From assembly GCF_002251385.1 (NCBI RefSeq), contig NZ_NPJJ01000057.1, positions 124,001 to 188,000 on the forward strand: a stretch of DNA of 64,000 nt, in the 5' to 3' direction. Position numbers and translations under genes: made by a program. Below are positions 34,604 to 42,764 of the stretch, piece after piece. Source of the DNA: Prevotella sp. P5-108 (GTDB taxonomy: Bacteria > Bacteroidota > Bacteroidia > Bacteroidales > Bacteroidaceae). The notes below the pieces were generated by a model that saw only the letters and a list, made by a program, of their open reading frames with translations, was not told the DNA's origin and searched no databases. Within the stretch, counting starts at the first letter, position 1, and each line of letters starts with the position of its first letter.

Positions 34604-35611
34604 CTATGTAGACTCTCTTATTACGGTTTCGCCTCTCAGAGCAATCTCCTCTATCGGCTTGTCTGCATCGGCAAGATGCTCCAACAGCAGTCGGCACCCC
34701 TCCTGCGCCATCTTGGCGATAGGCTGTTCGACAGCCGTCAGCTGAGGATGTACCAGGGTGGCAAGGGTCGTACCCGACATGCAGCAGAGCGCCACATCGT
34801 CAGGGATGCGCAAGCCGTGCTTCTGGATGACGCTCTTGGCTCCCAGGACAGCGGTCTCCGTAAATCCGAAGACGGCGTCAAAAGGCACTCCCTTGGCCAG
34901 ATACTGCTCCATCACCCAACTGCCCTCTTCGGCCGACAATGCCGGCAGCAGGACATCATGCGACTGGTACTCGACATGAAACTTCTCAAGCGCCTCACGA
35001 TAACCTCTCAACCGTTCATAACTGTTGCGGATATAAGACGGACCGGGAATATGGATGATGTGCTTGTAACCCTTGCGCAGCAAAGCCTCAACCATGAAAA
35101 ACGCCATGATATAATCGTCCATGCGTACCTGGGAAGCCCTGACCCTCTCCACGGTTCTGTCAAAAAACACGATGGGGATGCCTCGCTCTATCACCTTATT
35201 ATATAGATCTACGTTGCGCTCCTTGTCACAGGCACTCATCAGGATGCCATCGACGCGCAGCTGCTCCATCATCAGGATATTCTCACGTTCCTGCTCGGGA
35301 TTCTCATTGGAGATGGCTATCATCACCTTGTAGCCCTGTCTGCGCAGGATGGCCTGTGCCTCGTTGATAAAGGTCATATAAAACGTGGTGATGATTTCGG
35401 GGATGATGATGCCGATGTTATGGGTACTCTGCTGTCTGAGATGTACTGCCAGTTCGTTACGATGATACCCCATCTGCTCAGCGGTTGCCAAAATCTTCTG
35501 CAGGGTTTCGGCCTTCACATTGCCGGTATCTCCCGAGAGGGCACGGGAGACGGTGGACTTGGAGATGCCCAACACCCTTGCAATATCCATAATGGTGACG
35601 TATTTTGCCAT
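34604..35611 (-). CDS. LacI-family transcriptional regulator
   Basis: 335 residues. The N-terminal helix-turn-helix with hinge (TIMDIARVLGISKSTVSRAL, then SGDTGNVKAETLQKILATAE) is classic LacI. The rest is a periplasmic-binding-like sugar domain (NIGIIIPEIITTFYMTFINE; DGILMSACDK; IVFFDRTVERV; CCMSGTTLATLVHPQLTAVE). It is divergent from a transporter-dehydrogenase-kinase module and probably represses it until a sugar or polyol effector binds. Three operator-like sites lie between the two promoters (35694-35733). Confidence 0.94.
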   Translation of the reverse strand: MAKYVTIMDIARVLGISKSTVSRALSGDTGNVKAETLQKILATAEQMGYHRNELAVHLRQQSTHNIGIIIPEIITTFYMTFINEAQAILRRQGYKVMIAISNENPEQERENILMMEQLRVDGILMSACDKERNVDLYNKVIERGIPIVFFDRTVERVRASQVRMDDYIMAFFMVEALLRKGYKHIIHIPGPSYIRNSYERLRGYREALEKFHVEYQSHDVLLPALSAEEGSWVMEQYLAKGVPFDAVFGFTETAVLGAKSVIQKHGLRIPDDVALCCMSGTTLATLVHPQLTAVEQPIAKMAQEGCRLLLEHLADADKPIEEIALRGETVIREST

Positions 35612-35641
35612 ATCTCTTTGGGTCTTTTGTCTATGCGCTTG

Positions 35642-35649
35642 TAAAGATA
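35642..35649 (-). promoter_or_regulatory. -7 box for the LacI gene
   Basis: TATCTTTA on the minus strand, one base off the TAnnTTTG consensus, about 30 bp before the lacI-type start codon. Confidence 0.4.
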
Positions 35650-35693
35650 CTTATTCTCCATGAGAGCAACAACAAAATGCGGATCTTTTTGGG

Positions 35694-35733
35694 AACGGTT
35701 GCAGAAAATGGTAACGGTTGCGAGAACGGTTGT
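35694..35733. promoter_or_regulatory. Three LacI-type operator-like sites
   Basis: AACGGTTGC at 35694-35702, AACGGTTGC at 35713-35721 and AACGGTTGT at 35725-35733. Each is an imperfect dyad (for example GTAAC-G-GTTGC) like LacI-family half-site pairs. They lie between the divergent -7 boxes. Confidence 0.55.
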
Positions 35734-35755
35734 GGGAAAAAAGATGCTTTTTTTC

Positions 35756-35793
35756 TTGAATTGCCTGCGAATTCACGCTACCTTTACAGCGTG
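35756..35793 (+). promoter_or_regulatory. Promoter of the sugar/polyol module
   Basis: TTG at 35756-35758, a 20-bp spacer, and TACCTTTA at 35779-35786. The -7 box sits in the loop of a small inverted repeat, CACGCT/AGCGTG (35774-35793). Confidence 0.4.
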
Positions 35794-35878
35794 ATAAGGG
35801 AAGAGCAGGTTCTCTCGGAGAGTACTACTTCCCAACGCCTAAGAATTAAAAACAATACACTACCCAAACCTAAAAAAG

Positions 35879-37288
35879 ATGGAACAAGACAGTAAGTGTC
35901 AAGCGAACTGTTCACAGATGGACGACTCGCAGAAAAACAATGCAGAGGGTAAAGTTCCCTTCATCAGCAAGCTCGCCTATGGCATGGGCGACGTGGGCTG
36001 CAACTTCAGTTGGATGTTTGTAGGCAACTTCCTCATGATATTCTACACAGACGTGTTTGGAATCAGCATGAGCGCTGTAGCCACCCTGATGCTTATATCC
36101 CGATTCTGGGATGCTATCAACGACCCAATCATCGGCGCACTCACCGACAAGACCCATACTCGCTGGGGACGATTCCGCCCATGGCTGCTCTTCGGAGCCC
36201 CTATCACGGCACTGGTGCTGATACTCACCTTCTGGGCACACCCCGAATGGAGCCAGACCGCCAAGATCATCTACATGGCAGTGACCTACTGCATCCTGGT
36301 ACTGGGCTATACCTGCGTCAACCTGCCTTATGGCACTCTCTGCGGAGCCATGACACAGGATATCGACGAGAGAGCCAAACTCAACACCAGCCGCTCGGTA
36401 AGCGCGATGATGGCCATCGGCGTAATCAACATCGTAACCGTGCCACTCATCAGCTGGTTTGGCGCCGGCGACACCAAATATGGCTATCTCGCCGTGGCTG
36501 TGCTCTATGGCATCATCTTCGCCGCCTGCCATCTGTTCTGTTTCCGCAAAACCAGAGAGGTAGTGGAGATACCTGTGGGTCAGAAGCTCCCGCTGAAGGT
36601 ACAGCTCTGTGCCATGATGAAGAACAAGCCCTATCTGCTCGCTCTCTTAGGCCAGCTGCTCTTCGGTTTCATCCACTATGGACGCAACGCCGACATGCTC
36701 TACTATTTCACTTATGTAGAAGGTTCGGCCACGCTCTTTTCCTTCTATTCGATGGCCATCATCGTGCCAAGTATCATCGGTGCAGCCTGCTTCCCCATGG
36801 TATTCAGAAAGACCGGCAACAAGGGTCTGGCTGCAGCCATCTTCGCCTTCCTCACCGGTGTCACGATGATCGCTCTGTACTTCTTCAGTCCCAACGGTAG
36901 CGCCATCATGTTCTACCTATTCTCTGCATTGTCATGGTTCTTCTTCTCTGGATTCAACACTGCCATCTATGCCATCATCCCAGACTGCGTGGAATATGGT
37001 GAGTGGAAAACGGGCATCAGAAACGATGGATTCCAGTATGCCTTCATCTCTCTGGGCAACAAGATAGGCATGGCGCTCGGCACATCACTTCTCGCCATTG
37101 CTCTGGGCAGTGCAGGATATGTAAGCAACGCTGTGCAGAACCCGGAGGTGCTGAGCATCATGCACCATGCCTTCAGCACCATACCAGGAGTGTTATGGAT
37201 CATCACCGCAGGGTGTCTCTGTCTATACAGACTCAACAAGAAACAATACAACCAGATCATGACAGAACTGGAAAACAAAAAGAAATAA
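35879..37288 (+). CDS. GPH-family sugar/polyol cation symporter
   Basis: 469 residues, about twelve transmembrane helices. The glycoside-pentoside-hexuronide family is shown by KLAYGMGDVGCNFSWMFVGN, RFWDAINDPIIGALTDKTHT, RWGRFRPWLLFGAP, and YTCVNLPYGTLCGAMTQDID. A hydrophilic N-terminal tail of about 25 residues precedes the first helix. It is the first gene of a module with a zinc dehydrogenase and a PfkB kinase, divergent from a LacI regulator, so it probably imports the polyol or sugar these enzymes use. An in-frame ATG 14 codons in (MDDSQ) is a possible later start. Confidence 0.93.
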   Translation: MEQDSKCQANCSQMDDSQKNNAEGKVPFISKLAYGMGDVGCNFSWMFVGNFLMIFYTDVFGISMSAVATLMLISRFWDAINDPIIGALTDKTHTRWGRFRPWLLFGAPITALVLILTFWAHPEWSQTAKIIYMAVTYCILVLGYTCVNLPYGTLCGAMTQDIDERAKLNTSRSVSAMMAIGVINIVTVPLISWFGAGDTKYGYLAVAVLYGIIFAACHLFCFRKTREVVEIPVGQKLPLKVQLCAMMKNKPYLLALLGQLLFGFIHYGRNADMLYYFTYVEGSATLFSFYSMAIIVPSIIGAACFPMVFRKTGNKGLAAAIFAFLTGVTMIALYFFSPNGSAIMFYLFSALSWFFFSGFNTAIYAIIPDCVEYGEWKTGIRNDGFQYAFISLGNKIGMALGTSLLAIALGSAGYVSNAVQNPEVLSIMHHAFSTIPGVLWIITAGCLCLYRLNKKQYNQIMTELENKKK

Positions 37289-37388
37289 AACTCCATCGGT
37301 CATCAGGCCGATGGGTGGGACAAGACAAACGGAAATTGCCCAACACACTAACATTAACGATAACAACTATAAAAAAAACAATACAACT

Positions 37389-38438
37389 ATGAGACAAGCA
37401 ATATTAGTAGAACCCAAGCGAATCGAGTTTAAGGAAATAGCAGAACCCAAGGCAGCTGACCTGACAGCCCATCAGGTGCTCGTCAACATCAAGCGCATCG
37501 GCATCTGCGGCAGTGAGATACACTCTTACCACGGTCTCCACCCCGCCACATTCTATCCAGTGGTACAGGGACATGAGTACTCGGGAGTGGTAGTGGCTGT
37601 AGGCAGCGAGGTAACCGTATGCAGCCCCGGTGACCACATCACCGCCCGCCCACAGCTGGTCTGCGGCAAGTGCAACCCCTGTAAACGCGGACAGTATAAT
37701 GTCTGCGAACATCTGCGTGTACAGGCATTCCAGGCTGACGGCGCAGCCCAGGACCTCTTCGTCGTAGACGATGACCGCGTAGCCAAGTTGCCCGAAGGGA
37801 TGAGCCTCGACTATGGAGCCATGATAGAACCTGCCGCCGTAGGCGCCCATGCCAGCAACCGCACCGAGGTGAAAGGCAAGAATGTAGTGGTGAGCGGTGC
37901 TGGAACCATCGGCAACCTCATCGCCCAGTTCTGTATCGCCCGTGGCGCCAAGAACGTACTGATCACCGACGTGAGCGACCTGCGTCTGGACAAAGCCCGC
38001 GAGTGTGGCATCGAGCATACGCTCAACATCACCAAGAAGCCCCTCAAGGCAGCTGCCCAAGAACTCTTCGGCGAAGAAGGCTATCAGGTAGGCTTTGAAG
38101 TGGCTGGCGTAGAGGTTTCTATCCGCTCGCTGATGGAGACCATCGAGAAGGGCAGCGACATCGTGGTCGTGGCTGTCTTTGCCAAAGACCCAGCTCTTAG
38201 CATGTTTCACCTGGGCGAACACGAACTGCGCCTGATCGGATCGATGATGTACCGCCACGAGGATTATCTCACCGCCATCGACTATGTGAGCAAAGGCATC
38301 GTCAACCTCAAGCCTCTCATAAGCAACCGTTTCGCCTTTGAGGAATATGATGACGCATACAGATTCATCGACAGCCATCGCGAGACGAGTATGAAGGTTA
38401 TCATCGACTTAGACCAGAAACCACAAGAGAAGAAATAG
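37389..38438 (+). CDS. Zinc-dependent medium-chain dehydrogenase (polyol/sugar type)
   Basis: 349 residues. Catalytic zinc site: GICGSEIHSYHG and QGHEYSGVVVAVG. Structural zinc: CGKCNPCKRGQYNVC. Rossmann loop VVVSGAGTIGNLIAQFC. The fold matches sorbitol/threonine/galactitol dehydrogenases using NAD(P). Flanked by a GPH symporter and a fructokinase-like enzyme, an oxidation such as sorbitol to fructose is the simplest reading, but other polyols or sugar acids are possible. The start at 37389 (MRQAIL) was chosen over upstream codons that lie in the 100-bp spacer after the symporter. Confidence 0.9.
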   Translation: MRQAILVEPKRIEFKEIAEPKAADLTAHQVLVNIKRIGICGSEIHSYHGLHPATFYPVVQGHEYSGVVVAVGSEVTVCSPGDHITARPQLVCGKCNPCKRGQYNVCEHLRVQAFQADGAAQDLFVVDDDRVAKLPEGMSLDYGAMIEPAAVGAHASNRTEVKGKNVVVSGAGTIGNLIAQFCIARGAKNVLITDVSDLRLDKARECGIEHTLNITKKPLKAAAQELFGEEGYQVGFEVAGVEVSIRSLMETIEKGSDIVVVAVFAKDPALSMFHLGEHELRLIGSMMYRHEDYLTAIDYVSKGIVNLKPLISNRFAFEEYDDAYRFIDSHRETSMKVIIDLDQKPQEKK

Positions 38439-38610
38439 CAGACAGGCAAGAAGAGACAGTCTGCACACCATTGGCAGATACAGAGAAAGGATGTACTGAC
38501 GTGTGCAGACTGTCCAAAAAGATTGGACCGCAGCAATGGGCACCGCCAGAAAGATGCCCACGCAACGGAAGCCAGACAATGTATCCAGCAATCTAAAACT
38601 AAAGACGACA

Positions 38611-39495
38611 ATGGAAAAGAAACAATCAGTAATAGGTATCGGCGAAGCTCTCTTTGACATGCTGCCAAGTGGAAAGAAACTCGGTGGCGCTCCAGCCAAC
38701 TTCGCCTATCATGTCTCTCAGTTTGGGCTCGACAGTTGGGCTGTCAGCGCAATGGGTGATGACGAGTTGGGCAAGGAACTGGAAAAGGAACTCGACGACC
38801 ACCATCTCAACTATGAGATAGAAAAGATAGACTACCCTACCGGCACCGTACAGGTGACGCTCGACGCCAATGGAATACCCTGCTATGACATCAAGGAAGG
38901 AGCAGCCTGGGACAATATACCCTATACCCCCGCCCTGGACAGATTGGCCAAGAACTGCACCGCCGTCTGCTATGGCTCGCTGGCCCAGCGCAACGAGGTG
39001 TCACGCAATACCATCTACCGATTTCTCGACAATATGCCTGAAGAGAAAGAAACTCTCAAAATCTTTGACATCAATCTGCGTCAAGGATTCTATAACAAGG
39101 AGATTATCACCGAGAGCATCAAGCGATGCAATATCCTCAAGATCAACGACGAGGAACTGATCACCATAAGCCGCCTCTTCGGCTATCCAGGCATAGACCT
39201 GGAGAACAAATGCTGGCTTCTCCTGGGCAAATACAACTTGAAGATGCTCATCCTGACCTGTGGCGTAAACGGCAGCTACGTATTTACACCAGGCGAGATA
39301 TCATTTATCGAGACACCCAGAGTGGAAGTGGCTGACACCGTGGGCGCCGGCGATTCGTTCACAGGCGCATTTGTGGCAAGCATCCTGAAGGGCAAGAACG
39401 TAAGGGAAGCCCACGAACTGGCGGTGAAGGTATCGGCATATGTCTGCACACAGCATGGTGCCATGCCTGTATTGCCCGAAGAATATACCAGATGA
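38611..39495 (+). CDS. PfkB-family fructokinase-like carbohydrate kinase
   Basis: 294 residues. Marks: IGIGEALFDMLPSGKKLGGA at the N-terminus, the first PfkB signature region GGAPANFAYHVSQFG, FDINLRQGFYNKEII, and the C-terminal signature with anion hole and base, DTVGAGDSFTGAFVASIL. It should phosphorylate fructose (or a similar ketose) to the 6-phosphate. The start at 38611 follows a 172-bp gap from the dehydrogenase gene. Together the three genes make an uptake, oxidation and phosphorylation path feeding glycolysis. Confidence 0.92.
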   Translation: MEKKQSVIGIGEALFDMLPSGKKLGGAPANFAYHVSQFGLDSWAVSAMGDDELGKELEKELDDHHLNYEIEKIDYPTGTVQVTLDANGIPCYDIKEGAAWDNIPYTPALDRLAKNCTAVCYGSLAQRNEVSRNTIYRFLDNMPEEKETLKIFDINLRQGFYNKEIITESIKRCNILKINDEELITISRLFGYPGIDLENKCWLLLGKYNLKMLILTCGVNGSYVFTPGEISFIETPRVEVADTVGAGDSFTGAFVASILKGKNVREAHELAVKVSAYVCTQHGAMPVLPEEYTR

Positions 39496-39718
39496 CACCT
39501 CTTCTGCCCCATAGCGGCTGAAAGCGGCCGTGACATTGGGGCAGAATCAGCATGTGTACCGCTGGACTCGGACACACGCAGAGCAGGAAGCGTTATGAGC
39601 ACTTGTTATGCCAACGACAACCGGGCTTCTGCATTTCCTGTTCGTCAAAGGTTGTGATTAGTTAGGACATTAGTATTTTTGTACATCCAATAAGGATTAT
39701 TCCGTTGTGAAAACTAAT

Positions 39719-39759
39719 CGGACGGGGGCATTATTTACATTGCTCTCGTCCTTCTTTTT
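39719..39759 (+). terminator. Terminator after the PfkB module
   Basis: GGACG pairs with CGTCC around an inner GGGCA/TGCTC stem, followed by TTCTTTTTAT. It lies 220 bp after the kinase stop. Confidence 0.6.
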
Positions 39760-39887
39760 ATAATTCAATCTCAGAAACAGAAAAACAGAATTGCTAAATA
39801 TAATAAAAGATAAACAGCCGCACCTATTCCACCCATTCTCTCTACCATCGCGCACTTCTGCTAAAGAAAAAAGTGGGGAGATGAGGA

Positions 39888-39916
39888 TTGAGGGTCAATG
39901 TTTTTTTGTAACTTTG
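39888..39916 (+). promoter_or_regulatory. Promoter segment, copy 1
   Basis: TTGA, a 17-bp spacer with a run of seven T, and TAACTTTG (39909-39916). The GGTCAATGTTTTTTTGTAAC block is repeated exactly upstream of the nucleobase permease (41106-41125). Confidence 0.6.
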
Positions 39917-39948
39917 CAGCACATCCGTGGCTGCCCTGTGGCTTTGCG

Positions 39949-40131
39949 ATGGTACATCAAGCCCACGACCTGGGCATCATCAGTCGCGAGCACTACGACT
40001 GGTGGTATGACGAGATGATCAAGAAAAATCCACGGGAAGAAGGATGGGGGCAATACGACATCGCCGAACCCATAGGCAGGGAAAATCGTATCAAGTCTAT
40101 CTCCGAAAAGAGTATACCGAGAACCCAATAA
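39949..40131 (+). pseudogene. Short ORF resembling the C-terminal end of an ImmA/IrrE-type protein
   Basis: 60 codons from MVHQAHDLGIISREHYDWWY to the stop; the remainder is EMIKKNPREEGWGQYDIAEP and GRENRIKS. The helix with ISREHYDWWYDE resembles the region after the HExxH domain in ImmA/IrrE metallopeptidases, but the zinc-binding part is missing, so it may be a 3' gene remnant or an unrelated small protein. The start is uncertain: an ATG at 39898 is in frame, but the promoter -7 box (39909-39916) lies within that extension. It is followed 22 bp later by a secreted-protein gene. Confidence 0.4.
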
Positions 40132-40153
40132 CAATCAACTAACACATACAACT

Positions 40154-40723
40154 ATGAAACATCTATTATGTACATTGCTGCTGACATTGACAGTATGCCT
40201 CTGCTCAGCCCAGACCGAACACATGAAGTTTAAGGGCATCCCTATGGAAGGAACCCTGCAGTCGTTTACCCTCAAGCTCAAGGCCAAAGGATATGTGCCC
40301 TTAGGCACCGAAGACGGAGTGTCGGTGCTGAAAGGCGAATTTGCCGGTTACAAGAATTGCCATATCTATGCCGTGGCCGACAAGAGCGGCATGATATGTC
40401 GCGTCTGCGTAGAGTTCCCCAAAATGGACAAGTGGAGTGACCTCGAAAGCTGCTACTCCAGCTATAAGGACATGCTCACCGAGAAATACGGCGAGCCCAA
40501 AGTATGTGTGGAGGAATTTCAAAACAAGTATGCAGATGACGACAACAGCCGCATGTACGAAGTTCAGTTTGACCGCTGCAAATACCACAGCACCTTTGCC
40601 TGCAAGAACGGAGATATAACCCTCGAGATAACCCATCAGAAATTCGACTGCTTCGTGCAGCTCAGCTACTACGACAAAGCCAACCAGGACAAGCTGAGAC
40701 AAAACATTATGGAGGATTTGTAA
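40154..40723 (+). CDS. Secreted protein of unknown function
   Basis: 189 residues with a clear signal peptide (MKHLLCTLLLTLTVCLCSAQ). The mature part starts EHMKFKGIPMEGTLQSFTLK and has alternating strands and helices; four or five Cys remain in the mature protein. This layout is common among short Bacteroidales periplasmic proteins of unknown role. No family is recognised. It probably shares the promoter at 39888 with the preceding small ORF, and a hairpin terminator follows at 40749. Confidence 0.8.
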   Translation: MKHLLCTLLLTLTVCLCSAQTEHMKFKGIPMEGTLQSFTLKLKAKGYVPLGTEDGVSVLKGEFAGYKNCHIYAVADKSGMICRVCVEFPKMDKWSDLESCYSSYKDMLTEKYGEPKVCVEEFQNKYADDDNSRMYEVQFDRCKYHSTFACKNGDITLEITHQKFDCFVQLSYYDKANQDKLRQNIMEDL

Positions 40724-40748
40724 AGTCAAGAGGGCTAAAAACAAAAAA

Positions 40749-40776
40749 ACTCCCACCGAAGCGGGAGTATAGGTTT
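40749..40776 (+). terminator. Terminator after the secreted protein gene
   Basis: ACTCCC pairs with GGGAGT (40763-40768), preceded by an A-run and followed by ATAGGTTTT. It lies between the gene and the CRISPR array. Confidence 0.55.
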
Positions 40777-40798
40777 TACCCTTCGGCATTACTGCCTT

Positions 40799-40960
40799 AT
40801 TGTGGTTTGATGTAGGAAACGGACGATATACAACTCTATAGGCCGCATCTATTCTTTAATACCAGTTGTGGTTTGATGTAGGAAACGGACGATATACAAC
40901 CATCATGGCTCCCAGCCAATTCAATCACGCGTTGTGGTTTGATGTAGAAACAGACAACAC
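40799..40960. CRISPR. Orphan mini CRISPR array, two spacers
   Basis: Repeats at 40799-40834 and 40865-40900 are 36 bp and differ only in the first base; they begin GTTGTGGTTTGATG and end GATATACAAC. A third, degenerate repeat starts at 40931 (GTTGTGGTTTGATGTAGAAA) and decays by about 40960. Spacers at 40835-40864 and 40901-40930 are 30 bp each and unrelated. No cas gene occurs in the window. The 36-bp repeat with GTTGT/ACAAC ends and 30-bp spacers fit Bacteroidetes type VI-B arrays, but also some type II-C arrays. Confidence 0.85.
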
Positions 40961-41244
40961 GAGATGCCTTTCTCCCCCAAGCGACTCCACCAGCGGATGG
41001 AAAAGCGGATGTGACGCCTCCTATATATATAATAAGGCATATATCCGCGCCCAATCCCGCCCCTTTGTGCATGGCAGAAGAAAAAATGGGGATTGAGGGA
41101 TTGGAGGTCAATGTTTTTTTGTAACTTTGTAGCGTCTCTGTGGCAGACCTGGGGCTTGACAGCGCAAGCAGTTATGGCTGTGGGATAGACACGGAGCGGA
41201 AAGAAATGTTATCAAGCGATATTTCTATTTATACTGATATAGTT
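40961..41244. other. Intergenic region upstream of the permease
   Basis: Contains the second promoter copy (41101-41129) and a leader of about 110 nt. An in-frame extension of the permease back to 41140 has no conserved residues. Confidence 0.45.
41101..41129 (+). promoter_or_regulatory. Promoter segment, copy 2 (nucleobase permease)
   Basis: TTGG, a 17-bp spacer, and TAACTTTG (41122-41129), nearly identical to 39888-39916. Confidence 0.6.
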
Positions 41245-42564
41245 ATGACAAATTCTACAGAGAATCTCTATCAGCTTGACGGTAGAGTGCCATTGGGCAA
41301 AGCAGTCCCATTCGGTCTTCAGCATGTACTGGCCATGTTTGTCAGCAACATTGCGCCTATCATGATTCTTGCCAGCGCCATAGGGTTGGACAAATCAGTC
41401 AGTGCGGTGCTCGTACAAAACTGTATGGTAATAGCGGGTATAGGTACGCTGGTGCAGCTCTACCCCGTATGGCGGATAGGTTCGCGGCTGCCCATCGTGA
41501 TGGGTATTTCCTTCACCTTTCTCTCGCTGGCCATCAGCATTGGCGCAGCCTATGGCATGGGCACCCTCATCGGAGCGGTGATTGTGGGCGGCGTGCTGGA
41601 AGGACTGCTGGGACTTTTCGCCAAATACTGGATAAAACTGATTCCGCATGTCGTGGCAGCCACTGTGGTGACAGCCATCGGATTCTCGCTGCTGCCGGTG
41701 GGAGCCAACTCCTTTGCCGGCGGACTGGGCGCAGCCGACTTCGGCAGCATGGACAACTGGATTGTGGGCAGCGTTACGCTGTTGGCCTGTCTGCTCTGCC
41801 AGGTGTTTGCCAAGGGCTTCCTGCGGTCGCTGTCGGTACTCATGGGCCTCATCGCGGGCTATATCCTCGCTCTCTTCATGGGTATGATTGATTACAGTGG
41901 ACTCAGCGATATATCGATTGTGGCGCTACCCAAGCTGCTGCCCTTTACGCCTGAGTTCAACATCGGCGCGATACTCTCGGTGACGGCGGTCTATCTGGTC
42001 TCGGCAACAGAGACGATAGGCGACACATCGGCGCTCTGCAACAGCGCGCTCGGACGCGACCCCAAGCAGAAGGAGATGGGGTCTGCCATCTGCTGCGACG
42101 GTTTTGTGAGCAGTGTATCAGGAATCTTCGGCTGTACCCCCATCACCTCGTTCAGCCAGAACGTGGGTCTGGCTGCCATGTCGGGCGTAGTCAACCGTTT
42201 CACGATAGGCGTGGGTGCCGTGGTAATGATTGTGGGCGGCATATTCCCGGCTATAGGCTATGTGCTTACCACCATACCCCAGGCCGTACTTGGAGGCTGC
42301 ACCATCATGATGTTTGGCAGCATCCTCTTTGCCGGTTTCGGCATGATGGCCCGCTCCGGATTCTCTCAGCGCAACATGATTATCGTGAGCCTCTCGCTGA
42401 GCGTGGGACTCGGTTTCACCCAGGCCACAGACATGTTCAACATCTTCCCCGAGATTGTGCGTACGGTATTTGCCGACAACTGTGTGGCTGTGGTATTCCT
42501 CCTGGCCGTGGTGCTCAATCTGATTCTTCCCAAGGACAAGGAAGACGCTGCTGACAAGCAATAA
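41245..42564 (+). CDS. NCS2-family uracil/xanthine permease
   Basis: 439 residues, about fourteen membrane segments. Marks: GLQHVLAMFVSNIAPIMIL near the start, LVQLYPVWRIGSRLPIVMGI, ATETIGDTSALCNSALGRDP, the DGFVSSVSGIFGCTPITSFS segment with the QNVG motif just after it, and a hydrophobic end. It imports uracil, xanthine or a related base with a cation; the specificity cannot be fixed by eye. The start was chosen at 41245 (MTNSTENLYQLDGRV) because the family's conserved part begins there. Confidence 0.92.
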   Translation: MTNSTENLYQLDGRVPLGKAVPFGLQHVLAMFVSNIAPIMILASAIGLDKSVSAVLVQNCMVIAGIGTLVQLYPVWRIGSRLPIVMGISFTFLSLAISIGAAYGMGTLIGAVIVGGVLEGLLGLFAKYWIKLIPHVVAATVVTAIGFSLLPVGANSFAGGLGAADFGSMDNWIVGSVTLLACLLCQVFAKGFLRSLSVLMGLIAGYILALFMGMIDYSGLSDISIVALPKLLPFTPEFNIGAILSVTAVYLVSATETIGDTSALCNSALGRDPKQKEMGSAICCDGFVSSVSGIFGCTPITSFSQNVGLAAMSGVVNRFTIGVGAVVMIVGGIFPAIGYVLTTIPQAVLGGCTIMMFGSILFAGFGMMARSGFSQRNMIIVSLSLSVGLGFTQATDMFNIFPEIVRTVFADNCVAVVFLLAVVLNLILPKDKEDAADKQ

Positions 42565-42586
42565 GGATACAAGACACTCCATTACT

Positions 42587-42642
42587 GAAGAGACGACAGC
42601 CGACGATGGGCCCCACAGCGCCCTGCCGGTTGTCGTCTCTTC
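42587..42642 (+). terminator. Terminator after the permease
   Basis: GAAGAGACGACA (42587-42598) pairs perfectly with TGTCGTCTCTTC (42631-42642) through a GC-rich loop. Confidence 0.65.
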
Positions 42643-42764
42643 GGTTTCAGGGGTCGGCGTGTCTATCATAATCATGAAAAATCAAGCATTTTGCCATTCT
42701 TTCGTTGCATAAATCAAAAAAAACTCCTAATTTTGTATACTTTCTGCAATAAACGATAATAACT

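Larger units (their letters stand above)
39496..39948. other. Intergenic region with terminator and promoter
   Basis: Holds the terminator at 39719-39759 and a promoter copy at 39888-39916. No gene is seen in the rest. Confidence 0.5.
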
